Source: Albifimbria verrucaria
Taxonomy: Eukaryota > Ascomycota > Sordariomycetes > Hypocreales > Stachybotryaceae
Reading direction: 5' to 3'
Length of the DNA stretch: 64,000 nt
Assembly (NCBI GenBank): GCA_020081605.1
Contig: JAHREC010000049.1
Location: 1,736,001-1,800,000 of the forward strand
Below are positions 10,636 through 23,419 of this stretch, piece after piece. Numbering within the stretch: position 1 is the stretch's first letter; each line of letters starts with the position of its first letter. A program made the translations under genes and the position numbers. The notes below the pieces were generated by a model. That model did not search any database. It was given only the letters and a program-made list of their open reading frames with translations, and had not been told where the DNA came from.

Positions 10636-12613
10636 ATGGCTTCTATCTCCATACCGGCAACCGCTGCTCTGACGACTGCCAATAGAAGTATTCCTCTTCT
10701 TTGCAGCGTCTGTCCGGATACCCCAAACTTCTCCGACGTCTCTCACTTGCTCACTCATATCGCATCCAAGGGCCATCTGCATCATGAAACTCAGACAAGA
10801 CTCAAGTCCCATCAAGACCTCTCTGCTTCGCTGGCTCTCCAGCGGTACGAAATTTGGTACAAAGAACACGGGATTGAGGCCCTTCTCGTTGATAGACTTA
10901 AAGCGAAGCAAGTCAAGGAAGCTGCGAGACGTAAACGGACGAGACCAAGCGCTCCTATCGTGCCGGTAAAGGTCGGTCTACTTCATCTTCTTTACTATTC
11001 GGGGTCACTGACGCGTCGAAAGCCACTAAAAAGAAAGGCAAAGAGACCAAGCGATGCTACCCTTACTGAACCAGTCATTAAAACGGAAGATGACGGGCTC
11101 CCAGACCTTTCTGAATTACCACGTCAGCTTTGCTCGCCGGATAATGACACGGAAGATATATTCGCAACCGGCGATGCGCTATCCTTGAAAGGACAGGTCT
11201 GGCCGGGTATGGGTAAAATGGACCTTGCCAATGAGGAAATGAAACGGACTCGCAACCAGAGAAAACCGAAATCCGTTATCGACAAGATGAGGAGAACTTC
11301 CGAGGGTATCGAGCCAAATCAGGTCGTCATGACCTCTGAGTTGGAGATAGAAAGAATTAAGGACGTGTACGATGAGGCTTCATCACCAATACCCGGCCAA
11401 GAAGAAGCTGTATGACGGTCTGTCCTTTCTTCATCTCAGCTAACATTTGGTATTAACAGACTCCTCCTCGTCGGGTGGCTAAACCAAAGCGCAAGAGATC
11501 AGAGCCACTGTCCGAAATTTCTGTGAATGTGCAGAGAGGAGCAGCGGGTCTTAATTCTCGCAAGCACAATTCTCGTTTTACTAAAGGGACCAAACGGAGT
11601 CCTGATAGTGAAATTGAAGATGAATCTTCTTTGGGTTTTCAAGTGCATGGGGTTCGCATCAGAATGGACGGAAGTTGTTCCATGACAACAATGCCATCCC
11701 ATGTAAGTGGATAGCAGAGCAACCCAGGTATAAGCTAACAGCATCAGCTCCTTTCGACGATTGTGTCTACACGAGCCCAAGACATAGGGAACACAAGTTT
11801 GCTCGCCTCAATGTTGAACGAATCTGGACAGATACTTACATTCATAGATTTGACATTCGAGAACCCATGAACATGGCGGCCCTGAATCCAATCTCCCATC
11901 CCAATATCGGCTCGCCAAGTATGAACTCAAGAAACAACCATGGGCACGTCTCTGGAAGAGAGCCTCATCGTGAGAGGTGCCAAGGCCAATTCTTTGCTGG
12001 TCGTGGGGTTTAGGTAAGGGGCCTTTTGTTTGCCATTTTAATCATAGTTACTCATTGACTTCATTAGGCCCATTTGAACACGTCGATACTTCGCTTTCAT
12101 TCAGTGAAAATCCTGTTTACAACACTTCCGTGCGAATCCCCAAATTTCGACTTCTTCTTTCAGCAACCCAAACCACGAAGCCTTCCGTGTACCCTCCACT
12201 GGCCATGGCCAAATCAAACAGGAGGATTACGCCTGTTCTTTTGGAGAAAACTCTGGCCTGAATCCAACTCAGTCCTATTTGCACATATCCAGCAATCCGC
12301 TACTATCTCAGGATCAAACATTTCTTGACCCATTTGGGCAACCAACCTCTACCCAGCCCCTGAATTGCTTGGGTTTTACCCCATCAACCGCGTCCACGGC
12401 CGCAAGTACACCCAGGATCACAGTCAGAGGTTGGATTTGTTTTCTCATAACGATCCTCAACTAGGGGATGCCAAGTGTAAGACCCTTGGCCGATCTGGCT
12501 CTACGGAGAAGAAAGACCCTGACTACAACCTGGTAGCAGTCTGGGGGCGAGAAGGAACCGAAAACGCTCTTGGGCTTCCAGAAGATCTCAGCCCTGACCG
12601 TATCGACTTGTAA
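10636..12613 (+). CDS. Conserved fungal protein with an N-terminal C2H2-like zinc finger, function unknown
   Basis: The protein begins MASISIPATAAL. Near residues 22-47 is a C2H2-like unit, CSVCPDTPNFSDVSHLL then THIASKGH, of the kind that binds RNA or DNA. After it come Lys/Arg-rich nuclear-localisation-like stretches (KRKAKRPS, KPKRKRSEP) and a conserved block, LKGQVWPGMGKMDLA followed by EMKRTRNQRKPKSV. The C-terminal half is Ser/Pro/Gln-rich and low in complexity, ending near GLPEDLSPDRIDL at 12613. Three introns are supported: 10966-11022 (57 nt, reads through in frame if kept), 11410-11459 and 12014-12067. Several frame breaks occur after about 11640, again consistent with lost bases. 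I know similar hypothetical proteins in Hypocreales but no assigned function; a nuclear role is an inference. Confidence 0.75.
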
Positions 12614-13297
12614 TCATCCTCTTTCCCGGCGATCAATATCATGAACTCGGGAACTTGTCATACAAACTCCGACATGTGTTATTGCATATTGGTCGTCTAT
12701 GCCAGGCTTGAGTCAGCTTCTCTTACAACCTGGTAGGCAAATTTGTTTTCTTTCTTTATGGGCGATTCTCTCTCAACTTCATTTGTTTGGGTGTACATCG
12801 TTTTATCATCGATACCTGGGGCAACTTACCGGACGAACGCTTTCTGTGCCATAGTGGTGGCCAGCTCCGCATCCTGCACAAGCATACGGAAGGCCTAACG
12901 CAGGAGATAGAAAGGTGAAAGTAACTTTAAATGCTCATCCTATCTGGTTCCGGCAACATTCAAGCTGCGGCAATGCATTCACCTGCTGGGACCTTTTTCC
13001 GAGAAGCCTTCGTCTTATACGGTTTGATGGAGTGCATTGGCGAGTCAAAGGACGGGTCTGCATTGCGTCGGGGACAAAAGGGTTTTAAAATCCTTGGGGT
13101 GTTTGCTAGGGTTCCATATTCGTATGCAGGTTGAAGGGAGCATTGGGAGTACATCTATGGCAAGACTTGGTGGGACGTGACAATTCATATAAATTTCACT
13201 GGCATGTCTCGCCAGACAAGCCGGTCCAACTATAATACATGGTTATTGACTTTTGCACCACATCCTACTCAACACCTGTCATGAACGTCCCCTTGAA
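12614..13297. other. Convergent intergenic region before MSH3
   Basis: About 680 bp between the end of the C2H2-like gene and the end of MSH3. It should hold two 3' UTRs. Short ORFs near 12931-13154 have no family features. Confidence 0.5.
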
Positions 13298-16200
13298 TTA
13301 CAGTTGCTCAATTCCAGCAACCAGGTGGTCCAACTGGTCGCTGTCTCCGCTCATTATGTTACCCAATAAACTCGAAACACCATTCAAGCGTCGTCTCCTC
13401 ATGTCCAATTCCATCTGCGCAGACTTCTCTGCTGCAATATCAATGACCTTTCGGGGAATCCGAGCGAGGCGGGCGACGTTCAGGCCATATGACCGATGAG
13501 CGACTCCTCTCCTACTTCGTACAAAAGGTGATCTCCTCCTCACCATCCGAGTTCTTATCAGCCTTGAATTTCATGTGGACATTCGTCACACCGTCGAGGC
13601 CATCGACTACTCGTGCCAGGTTCTGGTAATGCGTGATAAAGAGGGTGAGGCAACGAGTCTCGGTGACGACGTGCTGCAACACGGCCTGCGCAATGGCGGC
13701 ACCATCATGGGTGCTTGTACCACGACCTAGCTCATCAAGAATGACAAGGCTACGAGGAGTCGCGGAGCGGAGGATTCGGGCGGTCTCAGAAACTTCGACC
13801 ATAAAGGTGGACTCACCCGCGAATAGATTGTCCTTGGCGCCAGTTCGAGTATGGATGGCGTCACAGAGTGTGAGAGTCAGTGAGTCGGCGGGCACGAAGG
13901 AGCCGATCTGAGCTAGGAGAACGATGAGGGCTAGAGCTCGAACAAAGGACGACTTGCCGCCCATGTTAGGCCCAGTGATTAAGTGGGCTAGGGAGAAGGA
14001 TGTGCCAGCGTGGTAGAGAATGGGATATAGCCACCATCGAGGGTGTGTTCGGCGATAGGGTGGCGACCTTGAGAAATGGAGATGGAGGGTTCGGCGGTTG
14101 ACGGGAGGAAGGTTGGCTTTGTGTAGCCAGGCTGGGAAGCAACTTTGGAGAGGGATAGAAGGCAGTCCAGCGTAGCCAGGGCGGAGACAGCGTCTCGGAG
14201 TGGCTGATAATCGGCCGAGATGGACGCAAGCAGGTCTTTGAATGCCTTGTCACAGGCAGCAGCGAGTGCCTCACGATGCTGGTCACGCTCGCCTATCATC
14301 CGTAGGACCTCGGGCGTGTGGAATCGCGACACTTTCTTCGTACCGGAAATTTTGCTCCATGAGGCCGGAACATGCTTAATATCGGTGTTGGGAACTTCGA
14401 TGAGAAACTCAATTCCGGCCACGGTCACATATTCGACGTTCTTCTTCTTGATCTTCTGGGCAGCAACTGCGCGATGGCTATCAAGCTCTTGTTGCACATG
14501 GGCAATCCCAAACTGATGCTCTTCGATATCCTCTGTCTGGTATTCTTCACGAAAGAAACCATATTTGTCGTCCTTGCGAGCGGCTTCGAGATTGATTCTT
14601 TCTAGGTAAGAAACCACAGAGTCAAGGATTCGGGGTATGGCACATATGGCATCGGTAAGAAGTGGGGAGGTGAAAGATGTGTTCGAGGCTGATGTAACCG
14701 TCGAATATTGCGTGGCGATTTTCTGCAATGTCTGCAGCACAGACAAGAGCTCGGGGCGTGTGCATTTACCGTAATAGATGCGGATAAGACTACGCTCCAA
14801 GTCGGTCTTGGTGGTAGCGAGGAGGGTTTCCAGCTGATTGACGGGTGCTGTTGACTGCTTGTCAACAAGTTCCTGTACGGCAGCCAAGCGATCCTGTAAG
14901 AGTGTAGCATCGAGCAAGGGTCGCCCGACCCATTTGCGAAGCAATCGTTGGCCAAAACGTGTCATGGTTTTGTCGAGAGCCCAGAAGAGGCTACCCTTTT
15001 CCGAATGGTCTGTCGAGTTACGGTATACTTCTAGACTCTCCAAAGTCGTTCCAGTGATGAGCATTTGTGAACGAGTGCTGAAGCTTTGGAAATACTTTGT
15101 GAGATCAAATATGTGTTCCAAGCCATAATCCTTCAAGTGGTTGATCATGGCGGATAGACAGATGGTGACGGCCTCGGGAGTTTGAGCACCTTGTCAAGCA
15201 GAGCACTTGCCGTCTCATTCTGCGACGCATTCTTGAGTTTGTCGGCATAAAACTGCGTGACATGCGAATAGGCTTCGGCAGCCATGGTCTTACTCTTGGC
15301 TACGCGTTCCACTCGACTTCGGTCACCGAACACGTTGGTGCTGCTTCCGGACAGATGCTGTATGAGTTTTTCGGTGCCTTTAGTGAGTTCGCCTACTATG
15401 AGGAATTCGCAAGGAGAAATATGAAGTAGCCGGGTCTCGATCTCGCTGCGCATGAAGCCGTCTTCAAAACTGTCATAAATGATATCTCCCGTACCAGGTT
15501 GGACAGCGAGGATTCCCACATCCACCTTCTCGTCAGTACCCCATCCATGGGACTTGGACTCGGTTATGCAAAGAAGGTAGCCACCAGCCGGTGAGCCTGC
15601 TGCAGTATCTTGGTCCAATTCTCCGTTCTCATCGATATACGTGCCTTTAGTATAGAGATTGGTGAGCTTGCGAATGAACGGTGTGTTGCGATTATCGCCA
15701 GCCTTTTTGAGGGCAGCTGTCTCGATTTGTCGAACGACGCCGACTTTGTGGCCGGCGGCTACCAGGCGTTTTGCATGGACGGGTAGTCGATGGACAGGAA
15801 TGCTGGCAGAGGCAAAGCGATCGAGGTGGGCTTCGGAGGGGTCTAGAATTTGGTCAGCGTGAGGCCAAGCGAACGGCTGTTAGGATACGTACGCTCATCA
15901 TATCGCATCTTTCCTGGTATGCAGACAATACTCAGCTCTTTGGCAGCTATACGAGCATCCTCTCCAAAGAAGCGAAACTTATAACCGACCTCGACAATCA
16001 GTATGGTATCAAGGTGCTTTCTCTTGATGTCTAGGAATTGCAGCTCCATTGGGGTCAGTTTGCCCGTCTTGGAGCCCTTCTTCTTTGTTTTCGATGGTGC
16101 TGGAGCTTCTTCCTCCTCGCCATCATTATCTTGATCATCGTCTTCGGCGGTTGGTGTATCCTCCTGCTGCCCTCGCCGGCGCCATGCCATGGCGTCTGGG

Positions 16201-16644
16201 TGGCCTAGCTTCTTCACGAATCGCCTGTGTAGATCTTCAAGTCTTTTTTCTCTTTGCGGCATCTACTTCGGTTTCTCCATCACTGGTAACGGTTTGTTGA
16301 GTGTTATTTTCATCATATCGATATCGTTCCGCTCGAGCTGATGCAGATGCCGATGCCGATGATGTCTTGCCATTTTGGTTGGCGTCACCGGATGCCGAGC
16401 CGGTGGGAAAGAAACCGCTCTTGGCTTCGTCGACTACATCTTTTCTGGGTTTCTTTGCTGCTTTCTCGAGCCCTTGGTTGCCGTTGTCGGTGTCTTCCTG
16501 AAGAGGTCGCTTCTGGGACGGCGAGCCTTGGCTGGTCGATGCTTCAGCTTGGGATGACTTTGCAGCAGTGCCAGTGGACTTGGGCTGGAAGAAAGAAGTC
16601 AATGACTTCTGCTTCATAGCAGCGGGCCTGCCGGACGAGGTCAT
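13298..16644 (-). CDS. MSH3: DNA mismatch repair protein MSH3 (MutS homologue)
   Basis: Msh3 pairs with Msh2 as MutS-beta and recognises insertion/deletion loops. The start at 16644 gives [19 protein letters not shown], where QKSLTSFF is a PCNA-binding PIP box. A Ser/Ala-rich linker follows, then the MutS I domain, with [20 protein letters not shown] and [14 protein letters not shown], which separate Msh3 from Msh6. Connector and lever domains follow, then Walker A GPNMGGKS and Walker [14 protein letters not shown]. The C-terminal end is at the stop 13298-13300. One intron, 15843-15892, has GTACGT, CTGAC and TAG. Five single-base losses break the frame, near 16252-16256, 15174-15180, 13988-13994, 13521-13527 and 13504-13509. 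Each restored base rejoins conserved MutS sequence. Length is about 1,100 codons, typical of the family. Confidence 0.96.
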
Positions 16645-18177
16645 CTTGTTATTGTCATGGGCCGGATGCGTTCTGCAGCGGTTTGTGGAGGTTGCTCAAT
16701 GGCAGCCAAAGAGCATCTACGTAATTGAGCCGAAGCCATATTTCCAAGTCGCGTCTTTCTTGACGCGTTGAGAGGTACCTCCTCGAAGTACCTCCCACAT
16801 GGTATGGCAGTACCTCTCGATTGTGGTAGGTCCACTCTCCGCTGAACCCCATGGAGCTTGTACCTCATTAAGCTGTTCCGATTCGTTCATCTTGACTGGA
16901 GCTTTGAGGAAGTACCCAGGTAGCTTTACCTTAACCAACCCGCCCGTAAGAAGTACCTCGTTCATGGTAAAACGCGGTGCCTCGGTACGAACATACAAGG
17001 TCAACCAACCTCACTAGACCATCGTCATATCTTTTGTTTGTTCACCTCTTTTTCCTTGTCATATTACCAATTGACCCCTGTCAAATATCGAACCCACCAA
17101 CGCAGAGGTAGAGTCATGAACGGATCAGATGCCCAAACAGCCTTGGGGCTTGAGACTTCAGGAACGGGGAAGAATTAAGCGCCCTAGGGAATTCCCGTCA
17201 CTTGCCGGCCCACTGATGGTTAGTTCCAAGGTCCAAAACATCCCCGTCCACAACACCTGCACACACTCGAGGCTCGTCACACCATGGCACCAGACACCAG
17301 CAACATGCACCTAGCTTTTGGGCCCAAGTGGGTGTCCAGGGCAGAGACTCACGCAGCGTCGTATGCTGCCCCCGAGGGACAGCCTCTATCTCCTGCACGC
17401 GTGCTTGGCTTGCACAGGCCGGCGCTTCGGTCTTGGCTCGACAGGCTATTTGGCAAGCCGGCGCTTACACGACATGAAGTTGCCCAGCCTTGCGGCCAAT
17501 CATCAAGCTCGCCAAATCCCTGTGGCAGCTTCGGCACCATGCGGCCCCCAGGGCCACCATCGTCTGCGACGCCCATGCCGTCCAACCCTCCATGAGACGA
17601 CCCATGTCCGTCTGTTTCTCCAAGTCCCGCCTAAGCTCCACCATCCACCCCGGTCCACGTACGTCCACGTCCATTCCTGGCCCACGGACACTGGATGAGG
17701 CATTCAAGTTATTCGTTTGTTGCTTGCCGCCCAGGTTGAGGAGAAGCTCCTCTGCGTACGTGTCTGGGCTGTGCTAGTGTCCCAGCGAGCCAGTCGCCTT
17801 TCTCCTTATTTCAGTCTCGGCCCGTCGACCAGCTTCCCTTTGCACCCCTTTTACAATCTGCAATACCCAAGCTTCCCGTCATTGATCTGTCGGGACGAGG
17901 CCCATTCTGCGGCCAGCGGTAGTTCGCAGCCCCGCCACCCCAACTACATCTCGCCCCTCCCCTCCTACCTCAGCTCACCCCTCCTATCTGATATCAGGCT
18001 GCGACCATCTACCTACCAACTGCTTCAACACATGCATTGGTGAGGTATTCTCCTGTCGCGGCCAGTCCAGCACTCGTCTTCCAAGAACAGACATCTCTTG
18101 GCTCATCGCGCATCGCCGAGACCTCCATCTCCATCGCAACTCGAGCTCGAGTCCGACCAAATAAGGAAGCGAGCAAT
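16645..18177. promoter_or_regulatory. Divergent region between MSH3 and the WW/PhoD gene
   Basis: About 1.5 kb between two start codons pointing apart. From 16770 to 16990 several copies of TACCTC/GAGGTAC-type sequence occur. From 17500 to 18170 the plus strand is C-rich with CT tracts, as expected for the leader of the downstream gene. ORFs of 60-126 codons here overlap on both strands and look like composition effects. Confidence 0.5.
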
Positions 18178-21100
18178 ATGGAGCGCAGTCGTGGCGTTCC
18201 AGACCAGGAGCTGTTCCTCAGCAGGCCTGGTCCGGCCGAAGGTGAAGACAGTCCAACAGTCGAACCTCTGCGCATATTCAAACCTCAGAGCCCAGTTCCT
18301 TTCGACGGAGCAGGCTCTTCGTCTTCATCAGCCTTCCGATATCCTGCGCCACCCTCTGCGTCATCTACGCCGTCAAACCGGAAGCCGTCCTTCCCTTTGC
18401 CTCCGGGTGCTTCTAGCTCTGCCGCACCGCTGCCTTTCCCCGATGACGACGAAGTCCGGAGACCATCGCCTGTTACTCGCTACGGTTCTGCGTACAATGA
18501 TATGACGCCGCGTCTTGACACCAGCCCTGTTGAGAAGAAGCCCGGTCTGGCTGAGCGAAGGGGGCAGTACCGAAACCTATTCATTCTCCATCTAGCCCAG
18601 ATGCCGACTCTGGCTTGTTTGCGCGGCCTCTGCAGCAGGAGCAGCCGCGCCCGGGTTCTTCGACTGCAAACTACCCGCAACTCCAGCAGAAAACTTACTA
18701 CCCACCTCCGGGCGGCAGCTCCGCCGCACCTGCGCCTGGACCTTCTCTTCACGACCATCTGAAGCCGAATGAGCATGGCGTCAATCGCTTCGCATCTACA
18801 GCGTCTGTGTCCACAACGAAAGCAAGTCGAGGTTCCCACCACCACCCGAAACACCAATTGTTGAGCCTGGCAACATTCCTGGTGGCGGCATCGAAGCTCG
18901 TTATGCTGCATCGGGGATCTCAGGAACAGCGACGCTGACTAGCCTCCAAGCTCAACAAGCTCAAAGCGCAGCAGCAACCCAGAGAATGGCTCAGTACGGA
19001 AACCAGCCCCTCAACCACAACGGCCGTGGACTCCAACTGAGACTCCAGGTCAGGCGCCGTCTGGACCTCCGACCGTCTACCAAGGAATCAACGCCGTGTC
19101 CAGCCCTCCAGCACACCAGACAACTTTCAGTCCACCACCCCAGCAGCCCCTCAAGGACAATCTCAGGAGCAAGGCAACGGGCCGGTGCAGGCCAGCGTTC
19201 TCGAGCAGGACTTTCAACGGCTGAGCACCAAAACCCCTCCTCCAGCTTACTCCAGTGTCAACCCTGGTGGCTCTTCGGGATATCCGAACGAGAAGCAACG
19301 ACCGCAGCAAGCAGGGCAGGCTGGGCAGGCCGGACAAACTGGGCAGGCTGGGCAAGCTGCCTCCGCTATTCCACCGGCTGCTGCTGCCGCCAGCACTTCT
19401 TCTCCTGCGAAGAAGGCTTCTGCAGCTGCAAGCACCACCATTGCTGCCGGGCTAGCCTCCCTGCTCTTCAGCACCCAGGTCATCCGGCTTTCGCCAATGA
19501 GCCTCGACCTGAGCAGAATGGACAGAGCTCCCAAGCCGTGCCGCCAACGCCATCAATCCAGGTGCCTAACCCTACCTCTCCCCGCCATTACCGGAAGGCT
19601 GGATAGCCCATCTGGACCAGAACTCGGGGCAGTACTATTATATCCATCTCGCTACTCAAGCCACTCAGTGGGAGTTCCCCAAAGGACCGAACCCAATTCA
19701 GCATGAACAAGCTCCGCTCTCGCCCACCGCATCAACCTACGGAAACCCGCTGGCATCGCCCATGTTTGGCAAACAGTCCTTGGCATCTCCCTCTTTCCTC
19801 CGCACACTCCCGGTTATGCAGAGAGCATCATGAGCGTTGCAGCTTCACAAACCCCTAGTGCCGCTGGGTTTACAGGTCCACCACCTAGTGCTGGTGTTGA
19901 TATGTACAGAATTCAACCGACTAACGGAGTTTACTTTGGGCCTTATTTGCGATATGTGAATATGGATCTTGAAAGGGGTATGTGGCATGGTAGCATCCTC
20001 ATCGTTACGGATGCACCACAACCCCTACTATTCATCTTCATCTAAGTCAAGACTTATCACCAAACCCGAGGCAGCTTCAACCACACGTCATTTACACGCA
20101 TCAGCGATGGAGCTTCTACAAGTACAGCCTTGAGCTTCAAATGGGTGAGAATGGCACTGAGCGATGGACTTATGCCGTAACTTCGCATTTGGGCTGCACA
20201 AGATACGAATTTGTTGTTGCTGGAAGGCATGAGACTGGCTGGCGGTTCATCGCACATTCTGGTAATGACTTTGCCACAGCCACCTCTCAAAATGAACGAG
20301 CCAGATTAGGCGGAGTGGGATTCATGTGGAAGGATGTGCTCCAGAAGAATGTTGAGTGCGGTGGTTTTCACGTTCAACTCGGCCTCGGCGATCAAATCTA
20401 CGGTGACCGACTGTGGAAGGAGGTGCCCCTTTAAAACAGTGGCTGGCTTTGAGCGGTAGGGAGAATAAGAAAAACGTGCAATGGACAGCTCGCCACGAGG
20501 AAGACGTCTCACACGCCTACTTTCACTACTACACCAGCCATTTTGATCAGCCATTCTTGAGAGAAGCTTTTGCTCAGATTCCTCATATTCTTCAAATCGA
20601 CGATCATGACATGTAAGTACAATCTTTCACTATCGCGAGGAGAAACGTTTGCTGACATTGGCACAGCTTTGATGGCTATGGTTCCTATCCTGAATACATG
20701 CAATCTTCACCAATTTTCAAGAATATCGGACGAGTTGCAACGGACATGTATCTGCTCTTCCAGCATCATACCACAGTAGAGATCATGCGCAACGTTAGTA
20801 CAGATCACGATATCTTCACCATTACCGGTACCGGCTGGCATTTTGTCAAATTCTTGGGTCCTGCTTTGGCAGTGATCGGGCCTGATTGTCGATCAGAGCG
20901 GTCACAAGCACGCGTGATGGCTGGACCGACGTATCAAGGCATATTCCCCAAGGTTGCAACATTACCGCCAAGTGTTCAGCATGTTGTCTGGATGATTTCT
21001 GTGCCTTTAGTTTATCCTCGCCTAGATGCTGTGGAGAGTATTGCGAACACCGTAGCAGCAGGCAAGAAGGCCGTCAACACAACATACAATATTCTGGGTA

Positions 21101-21908
21101 AGGTGACAAGTTCGGTAGCGGGGGTCGTTGGTGGCAAGGAGGTTGTCGCACAAGGCTTCTCCCAGGTAAAGAAAGCGGTCGGCAAGACAGGCTTGATGGG
21201 CAACGTCCTCAACCAATTTGGAGAGCTCGATATCCAGGAGGTTCTCAAGGACTTGTGGACACACGATACGAAAGATCTAGAGAGGACGTACTTGATCCGG
21301 ACCCTCCAGGGTATCTCTCAGCAGAAGGGCATTCGCATGACATTCCTTTCGGGAGGTAAGTTGAGCCCAAGAAGCAAACAGGCTTCGTGGTATATACCAT
21401 GCACTCAATACTGACACGATTTGCAGATGTCAACGCCGCCGGTGCTGGCCTGGTCCACGATCCTACCCACCCTGGCGATCACAAAACCATGTATCAGATC
21501 ATTACATCGTCTATCGTGGCGGCACCTCAGAGCAACTACGTATTGAAATTGTTGCACAACCAGAAGACGCTATACGTACCGCAGAACGGCCACAAGTCGA
21601 ACCATGAGGTTTCCGACACCAAGGAGGACATGATGGAGATCTTCCACACCGATGCCAGTGGGTCTACTCGCGAGCTCAAGAAACTCATGGGCAGGAGGAA
21701 CTACGCTACATTTGTGGCATATGATCACGAAGCTCTCGCTCAGACGCAAGCAGGCTTTGCACCCAACCCCGCGTTGAACCAGCAACAGCAACAAGGTCTA
21801 TCGAAGCTCAGCCTGGCCGTAGACTTCGTCGTGCAAGGAGATGGTGCGTACACAGCCACGACCAAGTATGGGCCGGTAATCGTTCCACACTTGGAATTTG
21901 GCAGGTGA
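18178..21908 (+). CDS. WW-domain plus PhoD-like phosphatase protein
   Basis: The gene encodes an unusual two-part protein. A disordered Pro/Ser/Gln-rich N-terminal half starts MERSRGVPDQELF. A WW domain follows at 19585-19680 (PLPEGWIAHLDQNSGQYYY, then TQWEFPKGP, two Trp 23 residues apart). The C-terminal half is a PhoD-like metallophosphatase: HLGCTRYEFVVAGR, VQLGLGDQIYGDRLW, HYYTSHFDQP, IDDHDIFDGYGSYPEYM, then FLSGDVN and LMGRRNY. The DHDIFDG motif fits the metal site of this superfamily. Introns are at 20613-20666 and 21356-21426. Frames break many times in the N-terminal half and near 19796-19801, 20022-20026 and 20430-20433; one restored base fixes each of these three. WW domains usually bind proline motifs, so the phosphatase may be recruited to a partner. 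Substrate unknown. Confidence 0.9.
19306..19360 (+). repeat. Imperfect 9-nt tandem repeat encoding Gly-Gln-Ala units
   Basis: Repeats of GGGCAGGCT-like units in the N-terminal half of the WW/PhoD gene encode AGQAGQAGQTGQAGQA. This is low-complexity coding sequence whose length may differ between strains. Confidence 0.8.
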
Positions 21909-22321
21909 GAGAGATTAGCAACATGGACTACGGCAGCATTGGGGTAGGAGCGATTTGCAGGAGAATTGATCTTTTTTTTGTATATACATTGCTGAGATAC
22001 CTTGACTGTTTGTTTGTTCAAATGACGAGTCGATGCACATTGTCACCATATTTACTTTGTGATTCAAGTACTCATCTGTCGATGAGGTAGAATATTACCA
22101 ACCTGAATAGGGCCTGCCAAGGATCAAGAAGTTGTAGGCTTGAAAATCAGCTTCTTTGTACTTCTCACGAAGCAAACGACCAAGATGATAAAGCATACAT
22201 CATTAATTTAAGACGCTTGTCGTGACATCAACCGATCTAACATGTGAGGATTTGTACCATTCAATTCGCTAAATCGGGTAGCATACCCCGATTACCTCTC
22301 GCCTTTAATCACTTCTATCCC
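21909..22321. other. Convergent intergenic region before SEC53
   Basis: About 410 bp of AT-richer sequence between two convergent stop codons; expected to hold both 3' UTRs. No other feature seen. Confidence 0.5.
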
Positions 22322-23419
22322 TCAAAGATCAAACAACTCCTTTACAATGCGCATGGTATCGTCCGGGTTCTTGACAGAGTGGCCAACGGTACGAGGGTCG
22401 TTGTAGATCTCCCAGTCATTGCCGCCTTCGAAGGTCTTGTCACCGAAAAAGTGGATGGTCTTGTATGCGATGCCGCCGGGCTTCTTTGCTTCGTTCTCGA
22501 GGATTTGCAGGCAGTAGGTCTTGTCCCAGCCAGTGGGGAAGACGTCGAAAGAGATCTGGCCACCGATGGAGAAGCTATTATAGGCTACGTTAGCTAAAAT
22601 CTCTTTGAGACCGGTTGCTGAGTGCTGGGACGGGAAGAGCTTCGCAGAAGCAGAGATCAAGGGATGGCGCGGGATGAGCACATACGTAAGGCCTAGATGG
22701 CCGAATCGCTCCTTGAGCTTGCTGACAAACGTCTCGCGGACCTTGGCGGTCTTGTCGTAGGCCTCGAAGTCGAGACGCTCCTGGGTAGAGGCGTTACGGC
22801 CGATGGGGCTGACGTTGATCATGCCATTGCGGAACTCGATGAAGGTGCCGCGCTTGACAGGGATATCGAGGTCGGCAATATAGTGGAGGCAGAAGTTGGC
22901 GAGCTCCTTGTATTGGTCTTCGCCGATCCACTTGATGAAGCTGTTGGATGGAAGGGCCTGGCCAAGCTTGAAAGCAGTCAGGCCATTCTCGGCGAAGGCA
23001 AAGTCGAAGAGGGTGGTGACAGGAACGCCGGCGGGCTGGCCCAGCTGCTCCTCCTGCTTGATGAGGTTAGAGCCGCCGACGAAGCCGATGGCGCACTTGT
23101 CGCGGAGAGCCTTGAGAAGAGCCAGCATCTCAGGAGTGGCAGACTAGGTAGGTAATTTGTCGTTAGCATACTGAATCGCATCTGTAGGGACGCGGGGAGT
23201 GTTGTTGGGAGAGCTTGGAGCTTCGAGCTAGGAGCTTCGAGCTGATGGCTGGATGGGGATTTGGTGCAATTGAAAGCAGACAATAGGTGTGTGAGAGATT
23301 GAGGATATGAGGATATACCTGGCGAGCTAGACTCAAAGTGCCATCGACGTCGAAGAGGCAGATGGTGTCCTTGAGGGACGGGCGTCGAGAGGAGCGAACT
23401 GATGGGGCTGGACATCCAT
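22322..23419 (-). CDS. SEC53: Phosphomannomutase
   Basis: This cytosolic enzyme interconverts mannose-6-phosphate and mannose-1-phosphate, feeding GDP-mannose for glycosylation and GPI anchors. The start ATG at 23417-23419 gives [15 protein letters not shown]. The catalytic HAD motif DVDGTL follows, with both aspartates present. Further family blocks are [49 protein letters not shown] and [16 protein letters not shown]. Intron 1 is 23144-23318. Intron 2 is 22575-22685 (111 nt, GTATGT to TAG). It is a multiple of three without a stop, so a naive ORF wrongly includes 37 residues between LGLT and SFSIGG. One lost base near 23373-23377 breaks the frame in exon 1. The spliced length is about 270 residues, normal for eukaryotic PMM. 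Confidence 0.96.
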
